Counted from the first letter of the stretch, positions 35,467-59,959 are shown. The stretch is DNA of 64,000 nt from Cristatella mucedo (GCA_009760855.2 WPIO01000147.1:793001-857000); one strand, 5' to 3'. Notes: generated by a model from the letters alone, not told the origin. A program made the numbers and translations.

Positions 35467-36622
35467 GAGGCGCTCGGCGCCAAAAAGTAACCGACCGGGT
35501 GAACTTGCAGAAGCGTCTGACCAGCTCGGCTTGCGACGCACCGCTCAAACACCAGCCTCGGCGCAGTCGAACGCCGTCCGCCATCGGCTCGTCAGGCCTC
35601 GAACTCGAGCGCCTTGAACTCAAACTCAACTCGAACTCTAACCCCGGCGCCTCGCGCGCGCCAGCGCCCGCGTCGCCGCTTTGTCTGCGCGTCGCTTGGA
35701 CGGCTCTAGTCGCGCGGCGGCGGCGGCGGCGACGACGACGACGAGCCGGCAGAATTCGGATGCCGGAGGCAGCGCTTCCCGAAATCGAGCGTCAACGCTC
35801 CGCTCATTCTTGCTCATTCGGGCATGCGACTCGCTCGTCTAATGGTCTCGCGGCGCTCGGCGAATCAATGGCGGCGCGGCTTTCCCTGAGCCGCTGTCCC
35901 CGGTGCCTCTTTGTCAATAATCGATGGAGCGGGGACGCTCGGTGCGTTCGCTACATTTGATGATCAGCAACGTGCGTGGAAATGCCGAGACTCGCCGGCG
36001 CGGTACCGTGGCAGGCGAGCCGCCATTCCGCGAATGCCGCGACCTTTGGCGGCAGCGGCCCGCGCTCGCCATGATCCAGGTTCGTACTGCCGGCCAGTGT
36101 ACGACGCCGTCTCCGCCGCGGCCGCCGTTTTGTTTGCACAGGGCCGCCTGAGAGGACGCAGCCAACGCCGCCGGCGGTCGCTGCTGCCGCGAGCCCTTCC
36201 GGTGCGAGCCGGCACCGCCACGTTCGCGGCGCTCCGCGGCGCTGTCAGCGGTCGCCGTCGGAGTCCGCAAAAGACTGGGGGCTGGCCATGCGGACCTCGC
36301 GAGGGCGGCGGCGTCAGCAGTCAGTCGCCGCGGTGCGGCCGCCTGGCTGCGTAGTGCCCACGCGGAGGGTGGGGCTAAAGCCCGACCGAGCGCGGAGGGT
36401 GGAGGCGTGACGCCGACCGGCTCGCGGAGGAACACGCCCCGCTCCCTCGACCCGATCCGTCCGTTCCGCTCGTCCGTTCCGGCAGAGCGCGAGGCGAGCT
36501 CGAAGCCGGTGCCAAACCGCACCGCCACCACCGCCCGAGCATCGCGGAGCCGACGGCGGCGAGAAGCGGCCGACTTCGCAGTCGCCGGCTTTACTTTGCA
36601 GAGCCCGCAGTCGGCCGCCCAG

Positions 36623-36760
36623 ATGGCGACGGAGGGGATCCTGCAGTACGCCAGCAAAGTGTCGCTGCCGACGGTCGCCAGAGGCAGGTCGCCCAAGTGC
36701 CGTGAGCCGCCGGCCGGCGCCCTGACGGCGAGGCGCGCCGCGGGCATCGGCGCGGCCGAG
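36623..36760 (+). CDS. Candidate first coding exon (46 codons)
   Basis: The frame reads MATEGILQYASKVSLPTVAR and ends at a donor-like GAG|GTAGGG (36761) in phase 0. The first 20 residues look less compositional than the surrounding frames. The start has G at +4 but C at -3. There is no recognised family, and the other strand is open too. It could instead belong to an untranslated leader. Confidence 0.2.
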
Positions 36761-37119
36761 GTAGGGAGCGAGCGCGCTCGCGGCCTTCCCGTCCGGCACG
36801 GCCCGGCCGAGGATTTAGTCGTTCCCTAAATCGCGTGCGCGGCCTCGCGGTTTGGGAAAATTAGGCTGCACTGCGCAAGATGACCGAGGCGGCACAGTGT
36901 GCTCTGTCCGTTGGTTGTGTTCGCGTCCGCGAACGGCCTGTTACGGACGAGCAAAAGCTACGAATTCTTGAATGAATGCACCGAGTGCTAGCGATTTCAG
37001 TTGAGGAAGGAGACGGCGATATTAGAAGCATACAAAAATGCTTGAAGCGAGATTTAAAAACTGAGCTTGCCCGGTCAGCTCGTGCTTTGCCGTACCGAGT
37101 CAGCGAGTTAATTTTCCGG

Positions 37120-37556
37120 AGCCTATCGACTCAGCCTTCCAGGGTATCATCCGCGGAATCCATGCGCTTTAAGTCCCGTCAATCTCTCGCTCCAGTCCGC
37201 CGTCTCTCCGAAGTACTTCCCTATCAGGTTGGCATCATGCCACTAGCTCTTCTGACTCAAGTTATTGGGCTGTGCCTCGAACCAACCTCAAATCTTTTGG
37301 TGGCCGCGCTTTTAGTACGCACGTTCCCGAAGCCTAGAACTCGCTCTTAAATGACGTCCTGTCACCCTCGATCCGATGACATTTCAAAAGAACCTAAAAA
37401 CACACCTATTCCTCGCACCTGTATCCACTGGATCCGCTCGATTTTTCGTTTGTTTGCTTACGGGTGCTGATGCGGTGGATGCTAAGACTTTGACGCTTAA
37501 TTTTCAGCCCACTTGAAGCGAATAGAAAGAGATTTAGTTCTCTTAGGGCGCTTTAA
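37120..37556 (+). mobile_element. Family 1-related LINE, diverged 3' fragment
   Basis: Order: a LSTQPSRVSS / RFKSRQSLAP-like segment, CCTCAAATCTTTTGGTGGCC, CCGAAGCCTAGAACTCGCTC, TTTCAAAAGAACCTAAAAAC and a GAAAGAGATTTAGTTCTCTT terminal hairpin. It is an older subfamily with many changes and no intact tail. Confidence 0.65.
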
Positions 37557-37717
37557 AGATTTTTTTCCCAAATATAATTTTTGCGAAGCGGGTGATGGCG
37601 AAAGGAGTGAGACAACAGCATATTTGGTAGCTTTCATGTCTGCGTGCGGGATCAACACCGGAAGCAGTGGCCATGCTTATTTCTTTGTTGCTAAACTTCT
37701 AATTCAGTGCTAGGCAG

Positions 37718-37754
<37 letters not shown>
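37718..37754. repeat. GA dinucleotide microsatellite
   Basis: About 18 GA units. Confidence 0.95.
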
Positions 37755-37757
<3 letters not shown>

Positions 37758-38229
37758 CAAGAAAGGCGGAGAAAAAAGGAGCGGCATAAAGGTAAAGGGC
37801 TTACGCACCAATCCGCTCGCAGAGTTGCCATTTATTTGGCTTCGCCCTTCGTCTCGGACGACGAACAGCTTCCCTCCAAGTAGACCAACGTCGGGTTGGC
37901 TCGCTATCTCGGTTGCGGCTGGTGCCTAGGAGTGCGGCCGAGCAGGGCATTCGAGCACAAGGTGCAGCTCGCCGACCGCTGCACCTGTCACTCACGGTCA
38001 CTTTGCAGCGGTCGCTGACCGCGTAGAGAGGTTTGCATTCTAAAATGGCCGCACGGTCTAGGAATCATGTCCGCGAAAGCTCACTCCTTCCTATCACGCT
38101 GAATGCACCTACGCACCCCGCAAGCGATATTCCACTACATACATTACATATATCTCATTACATTACATACATTCCTGTACATACTGTAATTTTATAAACC
38201 GTAGCATTTACATGTGCCTGTATAAAACT

Positions 38230-38345
38230 GGCTGCGTATGTGAGTGCGTGTGTGAGTGCATGTGTGAGTGCGTGTGTGAGTGCGTGCGTGCGTGTGCGCG
38301 TGCGTGTGCGCGTGCGTGTGCGCGTGCGTGCACGTTTGTGTGTAC
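38230..38345. repeat. GTGTGAGTGC-type minisatellite
   Basis: Decamer units GTGTGAGTGC grade into GTGCGC/GTGCGT hexamers. The alternating purine-pyrimidine sequence favours Z-DNA. Confidence 0.85.
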
Positions 38346-38379
38346 GCGCGGCATGCGTACTGCGTTCATCCGTAAGTCG

Positions 38380-39262
38380 GTGCGCTTGCGACGCCCTCCG
38401 GGTGACGACGCTCGGGGGAGGGGCGCGGCTTGCTCGTCGAGCTCGTCGAGCGCTCTCTCAGCCCAAGAAGACTAGAAGGTGTAAACCGATCGACGCACGA
38501 GGATCCTCGGGTGCGATTTCGCTGCCCGAGCGCCGCCGCCGCTGCGAGTCACGCTCCAGTAAAGGCGCTGCTGTCGGCGAATGCTTTTGGCTGCCTGCCG
38601 TTGAGTGCGGCGATTTAACGCAAGGCAAAGCTAAGATAATGTCGCCCAGCAGCGGTGTATCGGCGAGATTTGAGCGCGAACCGTTAACCGAGTCAATAGG
38701 CGGTCAGCGCAGCGAGATGGATGCTCGGAGGGGCGGCGGCGGCGGGGCGGTGGCGGGGGGGGGGCCCGGCGCTGTGACATCGCGGGCGCGACCGGCGACA
38801 ACTCGTGCGGCGCTTCCGTGCGAGCGGATGTTCGCCAGCGAAAGAGCCAAAGTGACGAAAGCGGGCGCCGCGAATTTGCGCTCTCCATAAAGATGGCCGT
38901 CGAGCGAGCCGAAGTGAGCGCCTAGCTAGAAAGAGAGCCATCGTTCGGAGAACAATGCGTGCCGGGAGGTAGCATCAAAGGAGTTCCATTGTCTTCCGAC
39001 CTATGGAGCAAGACAACGGCCCTGTCCGTGGCATAATCTTTGATCTGCGGTGCATGAAGCTTCTCCGAGCCGATGTCGGACCGCCGAGAGCGAACCTAAT
39101 TTGCTCGGCAGCGCGAGAGGGCCAGAGAGTGAAAGAGCGTGGGGCAGGGCGCACTGCCGGCAGTCGCTGCGCAGGCGGTGGCGGCCATGGACGCACCGCG
39201 GAGCTTGCGCCTCGCTGCTGCTGCTGCAGGCGAACCGAGAGATCTCCACTTCGGCGAGGGCC
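38380..39262 (+). promoter_or_regulatory. CpG-rich region upstream of the DYRK gene
   Basis: GC-rich, with GGGGCGG words and a G10 run near 38755. It immediately precedes the first DYRK coding exon, so it is the likely promoter and 5' UTR. An ATG at 39003 opens a frame that ends at 39359 without reaching the kinase frame and could act as an upstream ORF. Confidence 0.35.
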
Positions 39263-48746
<9,484 letters not shown>

Positions 48747-50653
48747 GCACGCGAGCGGCGCATCCAGTGGTCCCACGTGCGGACATGCGACTTCCCAGCC
48801 GTCCTCTGCCGAAAAGTGGCTGCTTCCGCAGCTGCCAATCTTCCTCCAGTAGAAAGCCGAACGGCGGTGGTCTTTCTGTCGGACATTCACCTCGAGTCGT
48901 CGCGCGATGGGCCTGAGAATCTCTTTCGCGCCGCCAGCAGACGACGCGAAACGGCGGCGGCGGTGGCGGCAAAAGACGCGTGGCTTCTCTGTCCGGGCCA
49001 GTCGCCGCCGCCGCGAGGAAGGAGCTCTGCTGCTGTAGTCTCCCAACGACGACGCGTCGACGATGTATCAACGACGTGTCGTCGCCCAACCGTCAGTCGG
49101 CGTCGGCCGGTTGGGCGTCGCCCAGAATCTGGCGAGCATTCTCGGCTTTGGCGGCGGCGGCGGCAGTGCACACTGGGCAGGATATTTTTGTGCCGCCCAA
49201 TATTTATTTGTATCGCGATACAAGTCGGACGTGTGTCGGCCCGCGTCTCCAAGGGCGTGCCGCTGTCGCACCGTCGACAGGGGAAAAATCGGCCGAGGCT
49301 TCGAGCACGAGCACGCGACTCGGCGGCCGCCGCCGCCGCTTCGAGCTGCTGCTGCTGCTGCGCGCATATCGACTGGCTGTCTCGGCTCGCGGCCCCGAGC
49401 TTCCCCTCTCCTCGGGGCGAGCTCGAAGCGAGCTCGCTCGCCTTCGCCAGCGAAGGTACGAAGAGAGCGCCGCCCGCCGAGGTAACCAATGGCCGCCAAT
49501 GGCCGCCGCCAGCGGCCGCGGCCGCGAGAGCGCCACTGCTCCCGACTGGCCACGCGAGACGGCGGCGGCGCTGCGGTTTGCTTTCGCCTGCAACGTCCCC
49601 AAGATGCGACCTGGTAGCAGAGCGGCTCAGAGTCTGCGCGCTCAGACGGCAAAGTGATCGTTCGTTGCCGTGGTGCTTCGCTAGTTGTAGTCCTTGAGCT
49701 CAAGGCTGTGCGCGCCCGATGCCAGGTGCACTGCTGCCGCCGAACGAAGGAGACTTTCGCAGGCGAGTTGCATCGCTAGCTTTCGATCGTTATTATCGTC
49801 GTCGTCGTCGTCGTCATTATCATTATCAATAAAAGAAGAAAATGCGACAAAACTCTGCCTGCCGTCTTTCAGTCAGTCCGACAAGGGTCGGCGCGATCGC
49901 CGACGAGGGCGCTCGAGCGGACGGATGCGGGGCGCACGTGTCGAGCCATCGCTCGCGCGAGCCCGCCGCGAGCGGTCGTCAAACGTTCGCTTGCTTCGTT
50001 GCTAGCTGACTTCACCTACGGAGAGAAAGCGGCGCTCGTAGCCACCGAAGCCTCCGGACAAAAAGAAGGCGCGGCTCTCCTCTTCGCTGTCCCCGCCGCC
50101 GCCGCCACTCGCTCGCTCGCAGCGACTTCATTCGCCTGGCAAGGCCAGTGGGGAATTGGCTCGCAAGGCGCTCCTTGAACGGGAAGGCAATCGCTGGCTC
50201 GTGAGGCGGACAAGTAGAAGGATCGACGAATCGAGAAGCGTACGAGTCTCTCGCATTCCGACGCTCGCGTTCTCGAAGCTCCGCGCGAGCTAGTGCGGCA
50301 GTGCGTCTGCGCAGGAGCGTCCGGAGCCGAGAGTGCGTCTGCCAAAGAAGCGGCTCGTCTGCCTGTCTGCGCACGCGCACTGGGAGATCCGCTTTTCCCC
50401 TCGACGCGAGTCTTCGAGATCGACGCCACCTCGGACTTTGCACAAATAGGCGGGTGGCCGACGCGTCGCAGGCGGCGATTTTCGCATTCAGCTTAGAATC
50501 TCTACTCGAAGGAGCAGATGCAGATGCGTCGTGGGAGCGAGAGATTGACGCTTTGAGGAGGCGTTCGAGACGTTTCTCTCTCGAATTCCTGCGATCCGCC
50601 ATGAATCGAAAGCTCGAAGCTCAAATAACGATCGTGCGGAACATCGCGTTGCG
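48747..50653. other. DYRK 3' UTR candidate and CpG-rich DNA
   Basis: Begins as the presumed 3' UTR. It is CpG-rich, with frames open on both strands that lack motifs. A GTC trinucleotide run lies at about 49796-49815. No independent gene is supported. Confidence 0.4.
49828..49833 (+). terminator. Candidate polyadenylation signal AATAAA
   Basis: The first canonical AATAAA noticed after the DYRK stop, about 1.08 kb downstream. A downstream GU-rich element was not evident. Location only. Confidence 0.3.
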
Positions 50654-51331
50654 TTTAATAATAATATGAATGCACTTAATAAAGCGTCCTCGGAGAATTC
50701 AATCTCTTTCTAGACGCTTTACATTTACGGCAAAGGGAAATGCAATTGAATGGTGAGTAATATCACGCTTGATAAACAACATGAATAACATGGTTAGGGG
50801 TGACGTGCACAGGGTCAGCTTGCAAATGTGGTTAGTGGCAGCATGCACAGTCTCAGCACGCACAAGCACATGAAGGACGAATCACAGGGACCCACTAAAT
50901 GCTGTCCTAAATAGGTGTGCTTTTAAGTTCTTTTTAAATGTGGTCAAGTCCGGGGATGTTCTGACGCAAGTCGGGAGGGCGTTCCAGGCTTTGGGAGCAT
51001 ACGAACTTAATGCACGGTCTCCAAAGGATTTGAGGTTTGCACGAGGTATTGGTAAACTGTTGGATTCCGAAAAGTGGGTGGTACGATGCTTGGCCTGGTG
51101 GGGGAGTAGATCTGAGAGATAGGCTGGAGCCAAAGAATGAAATGACCTAAAAGTGAGCGACAAAACGTTGAAGTCGATCCGTTGCTTGGCTGGGAGCCAG
51201 TGCATGTCGGCGAAAAGTGGTGTGACGTGACACATGCGACGCTCACGACAGACGAGCCTCGCTGCGGAGTTTTGCACCGTCTGTAACCGCCTGATTGCAC
51301 CTGCCGGTAAGCCAGCAGGCAAGGAGTGCCT
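50654..51331 (-). mobile_element. Family 1 LINE 3' fragment
   Basis: Tail TTAATAATAATATGAATGC, the conserved terminus, the 3' UTR and about 150 C-terminal RT-ORF codons (open on the minus strand, with ADMHWLPAKQRIDF and KAWNALPTCV). 5' truncation is at about 51331. Confidence 0.88.
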
Positions 51332-51666
51332 GCCGAATTTCACGGCAGTCCATTGGCACATTCTCGAAAGAATACTCTCCAAAGTCCCGCCAGAACGCTG
51401 ACCGGCACCGACGATATCTCCACCGGCTTGCGGTGCTACGAAATACACGCGGGTATTAACGTAAACTTTCCAGAGAATGCACCCGATAAATGGCGAAAAA
51501 TTCGTTGGATCTAATCTACGCAAAATTCGGTGCAACATATTCAATCGTTATTTTTGAGCTTCGCGAATCGCACTAATTTATGGGCTATTAATTATTTATA
51601 ATTATTATTATTAATTTGAGCTTCTCGAAGCGCACTAATGTAGGGGGCGGTTATTCGGTCTTACTG

Positions 51667-51861
<195 letters not shown>

Positions 51862-51889
51862 CTATGCCCCCTAAGCTAGATACTGCGTC

Positions 51890-52690
51890 TCGATGCAGGC
51901 GCAAGTGTACGCCGGAGAGCGGCTGCCAGGCTGCGGCAGGGATGAATGGGGCCACCGCAGTTCACCGCGACGGCACCGACTTGACCCCCGCGCATCTGGC
52001 GCCAGCGAGTGCCGCTCGAGCGCGCTAGCTCCTGCCGAGTGCGCGCGCGCCCGCATTCTTTCACGAAACGTCGGGTCGCGGTGGCCGCTTGAGCGAAACG
52101 CTGCCGCGCGGTGCGCACCCGCCGGCAAAGATCGCGGCGCCGACTGACGAGCCGTCGTCGCGGCGGTTGCGGCGCAGGCTGCTGGCAGGCTGCTACTGCG
52201 GCTGAAAGCGCGCGCCGCACCGCTCCACTGCCACAGCCGCGGGCGGGCGTCTGCAGAGGGCACCGGCGGGCGCGTGACGACGCGAGCTCAACGGCGCGCG
52301 CCGACGTCGGATGAGCGGCGGCTGGTCGTCAGCGGAGGCGATATTATTTCGTCGAGCCGCAAATCGTATCGTACAATCAATCTCCTGGCGAGTCATCGGG
52401 GTCACACCGCGCGGATCGTTGCGCGCTCGCGGAGGTGTGCGGGCTGCTTCGGGCGACGCAAGACGGTGCACGGCGGTGGCCTGTTCTGGCGAACTCGGCC
52501 ACCGAGCGAGCCGCGTAGCGGCCGCCGCCACCGCGGATTCTGCCGCATGGGTCGCACGAGCGGACGCGCGCGCGAGCCCCGCTGCAGTGAACCAAGCAAA
52601 CAAAAAGCCGATTTACATGGGCGTCAATGAGGCATCGATGAGGCGTCGATGAGGCGTCGATGAGGCGGCGCTCTCTGCGCCTCCAATCGA
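51890..52690. other. CpG-rich segment downstream of the minus-strand gene
   Basis: No gene supported. Includes four GATGAGGCGTC-type units at about 52627-52665. Confidence 0.4.
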
Positions 52691-52721
52691 GTGGCGCGGG
52701 AGGTGGCGGTAGCAGCCGGCT

Positions 52722-53867
52722 CTACTTGGCCGCCGCCGGCTGGTTGCCGCGCCTCGCCAGGTAGGGCGAGGCGCGCGGGTCGCCACCGCTGCCGCTGCTG
52801 CCGGCGGCGACGGCGGCGGCGGCGGCGGCGGCGGCGGTGGGCGAAGGCGCGTCGTACAGCGACCGCGAGTAGGACCAGTCATCTACGTAACCACCGCCGC
52901 CGGCGACGTCGGCCGGCAAGTAGTAGGGCGTCGCGTATCGGCTCGGCGAGTAGTAGTCGGGAAAGTAGGTGACACTGTACGAGTAGCCGCACGGATCCGC
53001 GTCGTCGCCAGCGCCACCGTACGTCGGCAGGCCGCCCATCGGCACGTAGGACGGCGCGTAGGATGGCGCGTAGGACGGCGCGTACAGCGCCTCGTCCCCG
53101 TCGACCGACCGCTCGAGGCGGCGCGCCGCGTCGGACCGGTCGAGTATGCTCGAGATTCTCAGCCGCAGCTTGGCCAGCTCGGCATCGAGGTCGCTCTCCG
53201 GTAGCGCTCCGTAGCCATAGCCACGGCCGACGCCGCCGGCGGCGGCGTCGTAGCTGTCACCTCCATCGCCACCGCTGCCACAGACGTAGGCCGGCGCCGC
53301 CCTGGGGCCGCTAATCGCGACGGTGGCGGCGACAGCGGCGGCGGTGGTGGTGGAAGACGACGACGACGACGACTCGGCGAGCCTCGCTCTAGCGCTGCCG
53401 GGCGCCAGCGAAACGAGGCACTTCTCGATGTCGAGCTCGGAGCGCCGCAGGTTCTCCTTCATGCGCGCGAGCAGCCGCAGCAGGTCCTCCTGCTTGCGCA
53501 CCAGGCTGCGCGCGTTCTGTATCTGGTAGTCGAGAATGGCGTCGGACGAGGTGAGGTGCGAGAAGATGTTGTGACTCTTGCGCGCCGGCGTCGCGCCGCC
53601 GCCGTCGACCGTGTCGGCAGAGGCGGAGCTTCCGGACGAAGTCCTGACGCAGCTTCCGCTCCTCTCGGCCTCTCTGATGCCTTCCAGGCTCTGTCGGGCT
53701 TCCTTGCTTTTCTGCTTGATGGAGGCGATCTCCCGCTCGGCCTCGTCAAACGTCATCCCACCGCCGGCGGCGGCGGCGGCGGCGTTGAACGAGCTGTCAT
53801 CGACCGTTTCCGTCGCTTCCGACATCGCGTGCTCTCTGCAACCGCAGGAGGCGTCTCGTCGGCGCAT
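52722..53867 (-). CDS. Unrecognised coiled-coil, Tyr-rich protein (381 aa), single exon
   Basis: I do not recognise a family. Starts at 53867 (MRRRDASCG) or 53825 (MSEATETVDDSS); both have G at -3. Seen in order: Ala run; predicted coiled coil 38-69 (FDEAEREIASIKQKSKEA); Ser-rich linker; longer coiled coil 107-154 (LDYQIQNARSLVRKQEDLLR, then LARMKENLRRSELDIEK); Ser/Thr/Ala low complexity; third helix 223-253 (DLDAELAKLRLRISSIL); then 260-340 Tyr-rich with three YAPS repeats and FPDYYSPSRYATPYY; and an Ala run near the end. There is no signal peptide or membrane helix. It is probably an oligomeric cytoplasmic or cytoskeletal protein, by inference. The amphipathic helices argue that this strand and frame are real despite GC-rich open frames opposite. 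Further exons are possible. Confidence 0.6.
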   Translation of the reverse strand: MRRRDASCGCREHAMSEATETVDDSSFNAAAAAAGGGMTFDEAEREIASIKQKSKEARQSLEGIREAERSGSCVRTSSGSSASADTVDGGGATPARKSHNIFSHLTSSDAILDYQIQNARSLVRKQEDLLRLLARMKENLRRSELDIEKCLVSLAPGSARARLAESSSSSSSTTTAAAVAATVAISGPRAAPAYVCGSGGDGGDSYDAAAGGVGRGYGYGALPESDLDAELAKLRLRISSILDRSDAARRLERSVDGDEALYAPSYAPSYAPSYVPMGGLPTYGGAGDDADPCGYSYSVTYFPDYYSPSRYATPYYLPADVAGGGGYVDDWSYSRSLYDAPSPTAAAAAAAAVAAGSSGSGGDPRASPYLARRGNQPAAAK

Positions 53868-56524
<2,657 letters not shown>

Positions 56525-56553
56525 TTTCTAAGCTGCACGCCTTCGGCGTGTAG

Positions 56554-56832
56554 ATGCAGAGCAATTCTCCCGGCTACGTCTGGAAGCCATTCGCGTTTAT
56601 TCGACAAGTCTTCCGCCGCTTCAAGCGCTCGGTGCTCATCTTCTTCTGCCGATTGATCTCACGATCGCTGGTGGACGTAGCGGCTGCTCAACGGGCGCGA
56701 TGCCTGGGAGCAGCAGCAAAAGCTGCGGGCGCTTCGCTAGAGATTAATAGGAAGTCTCTTTGCAGTAAGCAGCTGCAGACCTTCGGCAAGCGTCTGCAGC
56801 CACAGCCGTCGAGGCTTTCGTGCCACGACTAA
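56554..56832 (+). CDS. Low-confidence ORF between GA repeats (92 aa)
   Basis: MQSNSPGYVWKPFAFIRQVF followed by RRFKRSVLIFFCRLISRSLV and an Ala/Arg-rich part. The middle shows strong G/C preference at third positions, which is why it is listed. No domain or splice evidence; may be chance. Confidence 0.18.
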   Translation: MQSNSPGYVWKPFAFIRQVFRRFKRSVLIFFCRLISRSLVDVAAAQRARCLGAAAKAAGASLEINRKSLCSKQLQTFGKRLQPQPSRLSCHD

Positions 56833-56852
56833 TTTTTAATGAGAAGTGTGCT

Positions 56853-56853
<1 letters not shown>

Positions 56854-56918
<65 letters not shown>
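56854..56918. repeat. GA dinucleotide microsatellite
   Basis: About 32 GA units. Confidence 0.95.
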
Positions 56919-56920
<2 letters not shown>

Positions 56921-57559
56921 ATATTTGCACTATTAGTCAAGAATACTATCTAATTGCCATGATCTCATCTGTAGCGCATTAAGGATACTGCGCCAACCAG
57001 AATGATGCCTCGAATGAATCGGGCGCATTCGGAAAGTGTGGTTTCGCTCTCGGCTCGTTATCTACGAATAAGGGGGAAATGAGCGCTTGGAAGTCACACT
57101 TACGATGACTGTCGCCACGCCCAGTCAAGCACAAGGCTTAGGACTACAAAAATTAGGCTGCGGCCCAGCTACGATCGAGGGCCAGGACCAGCTGTCCTCC
57201 CGTAGGCGGCGGTATGTCTATGCAGCAAGCGGAGCGAACGCCCCGGCGGCCGAAAGCGATTTAGGAAAAAGAAGTGGCTGGCTAAGCCAACCAGCAAGGT
57301 CAGGGCTGTCAAGCGCACGGCCAATCGGTAGAAGGAACGGACGATAATCATCAACCACTATAATAACCTAGCTTAGTTAGTTGATCAGTTAGTAAGTCCG
57401 TCACAGTTGCTGACGTCGTGCTTGTAGTAAGCCTGCTATAGTATAAGCAAAGTGCGTGTGCACATCTCGTATGCACATCATCTTAAATTGCCTCTAACGT
57501 GTGGCGAATTGGCTCAGAAACTGTGCATAATTAAAGGCCATCATAAACCAGGCGATGCT
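56919..57559. other. No gene recognised
   Basis: Unique sequence with no supported feature. Confidence 0.4.
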
Positions 57560-57713
57560 GGAGGTGCTCGCTCTTCACGACCAAGGTTGTGGGTTCGAAT
57601 CCTGCAGGGGGTGAATCCTGCAGTGGGTGATTCTTTATTATTGCCAACTGCAAACGGTGATGATAATCATTAAGGCTCTTCTTCCGCTATATAAACGAGG
57701 CTGTTAAATAGGC
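57560..57713 (+). repeat. tRNA-derived SINE
   Basis: GCTCGCTCTTCACGACCAAG, box B GGTTCGAATCC, a small internal duplication (GTGAATCCTGCAG twice), TTTATTATTGCCAACTGCAA and the tail CTTCCGCTATATAAACGAGG. The box A part is weak. Confidence 0.7.
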
Positions 57714-57714
57714 T

Positions 57715-58222
<508 letters not shown>

Positions 58223-58340
58223 CGAGCACTTCACGACCAATGTCGTGGCGCAGAGTCCTTGCCCGACAGGACGCCGGGCTCACCAGCTAGACTGGGTGGC
58301 TACCACTAGGTCGGCGGACACTTGGACCTGAATTTTAATG
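58223..58340 (+). repeat. Degraded SINE head
   Basis: GCACTTCACGACCAATGTCG followed by TGGCGCAGAG resembles the region before box B. The rest is not alignable by eye. Confidence 0.3.
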
Positions 58341-58466
58341 CAGCGCTGAAATTTTCCACGATTTTTTCACGGTCATTAGCTAGTTAGTAATAGTAGTAAT
58401 AGAAATACTAATTACTACAGAATTTCGATTATCACCCTAAGAGAAATGAGTCGCTGTCTAAAATAG

Positions 58467-58640
58467 ATTCTAGCTGATACCACAGCCTCTTTTGTACAGT
58501 GACGGAACAGCCTTCAAGGCTATCACCACAGGTTGCAGCGGCAATAAAGGATCGGCCACCGCAGGATTCGAACTCATGACCTCGGGTCCGAGGTCGTGAA
58601 AAGAAACCGCCTGACCTAGAGCGTGCCGTCGCGGCTCGTT
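58467..58640 (-). repeat. tRNA-derived SINE, near full length
   Basis: The antisense family member has tail CTGATACCACAGCCTCTTTT, GCAATAAAGGATCGGCCACC in the body, box B GAGTTCGAATCC (reverse complement), the paired GACCTCGG / CCGAGGTC hairpin and an altered box A. Confidence 0.78.
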
Positions 58641-58699
58641 GGCTAAAAGGTCCACTAGCCCATGCTCCTCCGCCTTCTACCGACCGCTACCAGGGGACA

Positions 58700-58912
58700 A
58701 TGGATCCCACCCCGCCCCCAGGCTCCGACCCCGACCCCGCCGAGTGGCTCCTCGTTTTTAGCGCCAGCGTCGATGCTTACCTAAGCGGCAATGTGTGCGA
58801 GGAGTCGGCGCGTCGCATCTCCGCCGCAATAAGAATGGCGGCGGCGGCGGCAGCGGCGTCTAGTTGCAGAGGAGATGCACTAGGCGAGACGTCGGCACTC
58901 CTCCGCTACTGA
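58700..58912 (+). CDS. Candidate short coding exon or small protein (70 aa)
   Basis: A start with A at -3 and G at +4. Reads MDPTPPPGSDPDPAEWLLVF, then SASVDAYLSGNVCEESARRI and an Ala run. The Pro/Asp N-terminus and helix-like middle are less biased than neighbouring frames, and it opens the CpG-rich block. No donor inside was convincing and no family is recognised. Confidence 0.3.
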   Translation: MDPTPPPGSDPDPAEWLLVFSASVDAYLSGNVCEESARRISAAIRMAAAAAAASSCRGDALGETSALLRY

Positions 58913-59959
58913 CCGTCTGGCGGGCGGTCTGACAGGCTGGCAGCCGGGTGGTCTGTCAGGCAGACAGGAGCGGAGCGCGTCGCGACGTCTGGCGGCGGCC
59001 CGCTGCCGAAGGCAGGCGCGCTCCGCCGCCAGGCGCTGAGCCGCGTCGCTCGGCGGCGCTCGCTGCCGCAAACGTAAACAGCCGTCCCGCCGCTGTCGGT
59101 AAGCTCATTTCGAAAATCTACGCCCGCCCGCGGTGCGCGGCGATCGCCGCGCGATCGCCGCGCGCGATCCTCGAAAAGGCGCCGCGGCCGCGGCCGCGGC
59201 CGCGGCCGTCGTCTCGGCCGTCGTTTCGCCGTCCGAGCCGCCCGCCGCCATCCGCTGCCGTCCGCCAAAATGGAAGCGCTGAGGGCGGAGGCCCGCTAGC
59301 AGTCGCTGCGCGATGGCGGAAGCCGACCGCTCGCAAGCGATGCAAGCTTCCGAAACTTCCATCGCGCGCGAGCGGTCGACTTCAGATGCGGCGGGAGCGC
59401 GATGGAAGTCGCGAGCCGCCGCCGCCGCCGCCTCCAAGACCCGAGCTTTCCGAGCCACCTGTCGCCATTCGAGCTGGGACGGCGGCCGCGGTCCGACGAG
59501 GCTGCGTTCGCAGCAGAAGCCACCGCGATCGCGACCGCTGTCCGGCGGTCCGGGCCGGGACCCGACAGGAAAGCCGAAAGTAGTTTGCAATTAGGCCGGT
59601 TGTGCAGCCGTCGAGCAAAGCATCGCGAAAGACGAGACATAAATGCCATAAATACCGCCCAGCGCGCTCGCGTGGCCGCGAGGCGATCGCGTCGCGATCG
59701 TCTGGCCGCCGCTCGAGCGGCGGATGCCAACCTCACATCGCCAGGCGAGAGCGTGCCGACCGGTAGCCGCGGGGCAGCGTAACCGACGCTAGCGGCATCG
59801 CCGACCACAGCCGCCGGCCCCGCTGCCGCTGGCCCCACCCCTGCCGTGCGCCACCACGCGCCGTCGTAAGTTCGCACCTGCTGCGCCAGAATCGTTAGGA
59901 AAATAGTGTCGCCATCGCGTTCGCCGGCCCCCTTCGCGAACCAGCCTGCGGCGCTGCTC

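Larger units (their letters stand above)
35198..36960. other. CpG-island-like block
   Basis: Extremely CpG-rich, with long open frames on both strands that overlap one another and lack motifs. It contains a CGG run near 35720 and the hairpin at 35421. It probably includes promoter or untranslated sequence. Confidence 0.35.

Noticed and set aside
35914-36747. 277-residue minus-strand frame
   Set aside because: CpG-rich composition gives overlapping long frames on both strands; no motif or non-biased composition.
48777-49703. 306-residue plus-strand frame with FLSDIHL, resembling a metallophosphoesterase motif
   Set aside because: Only the short motif matches. The following sequence is Arg/Ser/Ala-rich, the opposite strand is equally open, and no further metal ligands (GDxxD, GNH) are seen.
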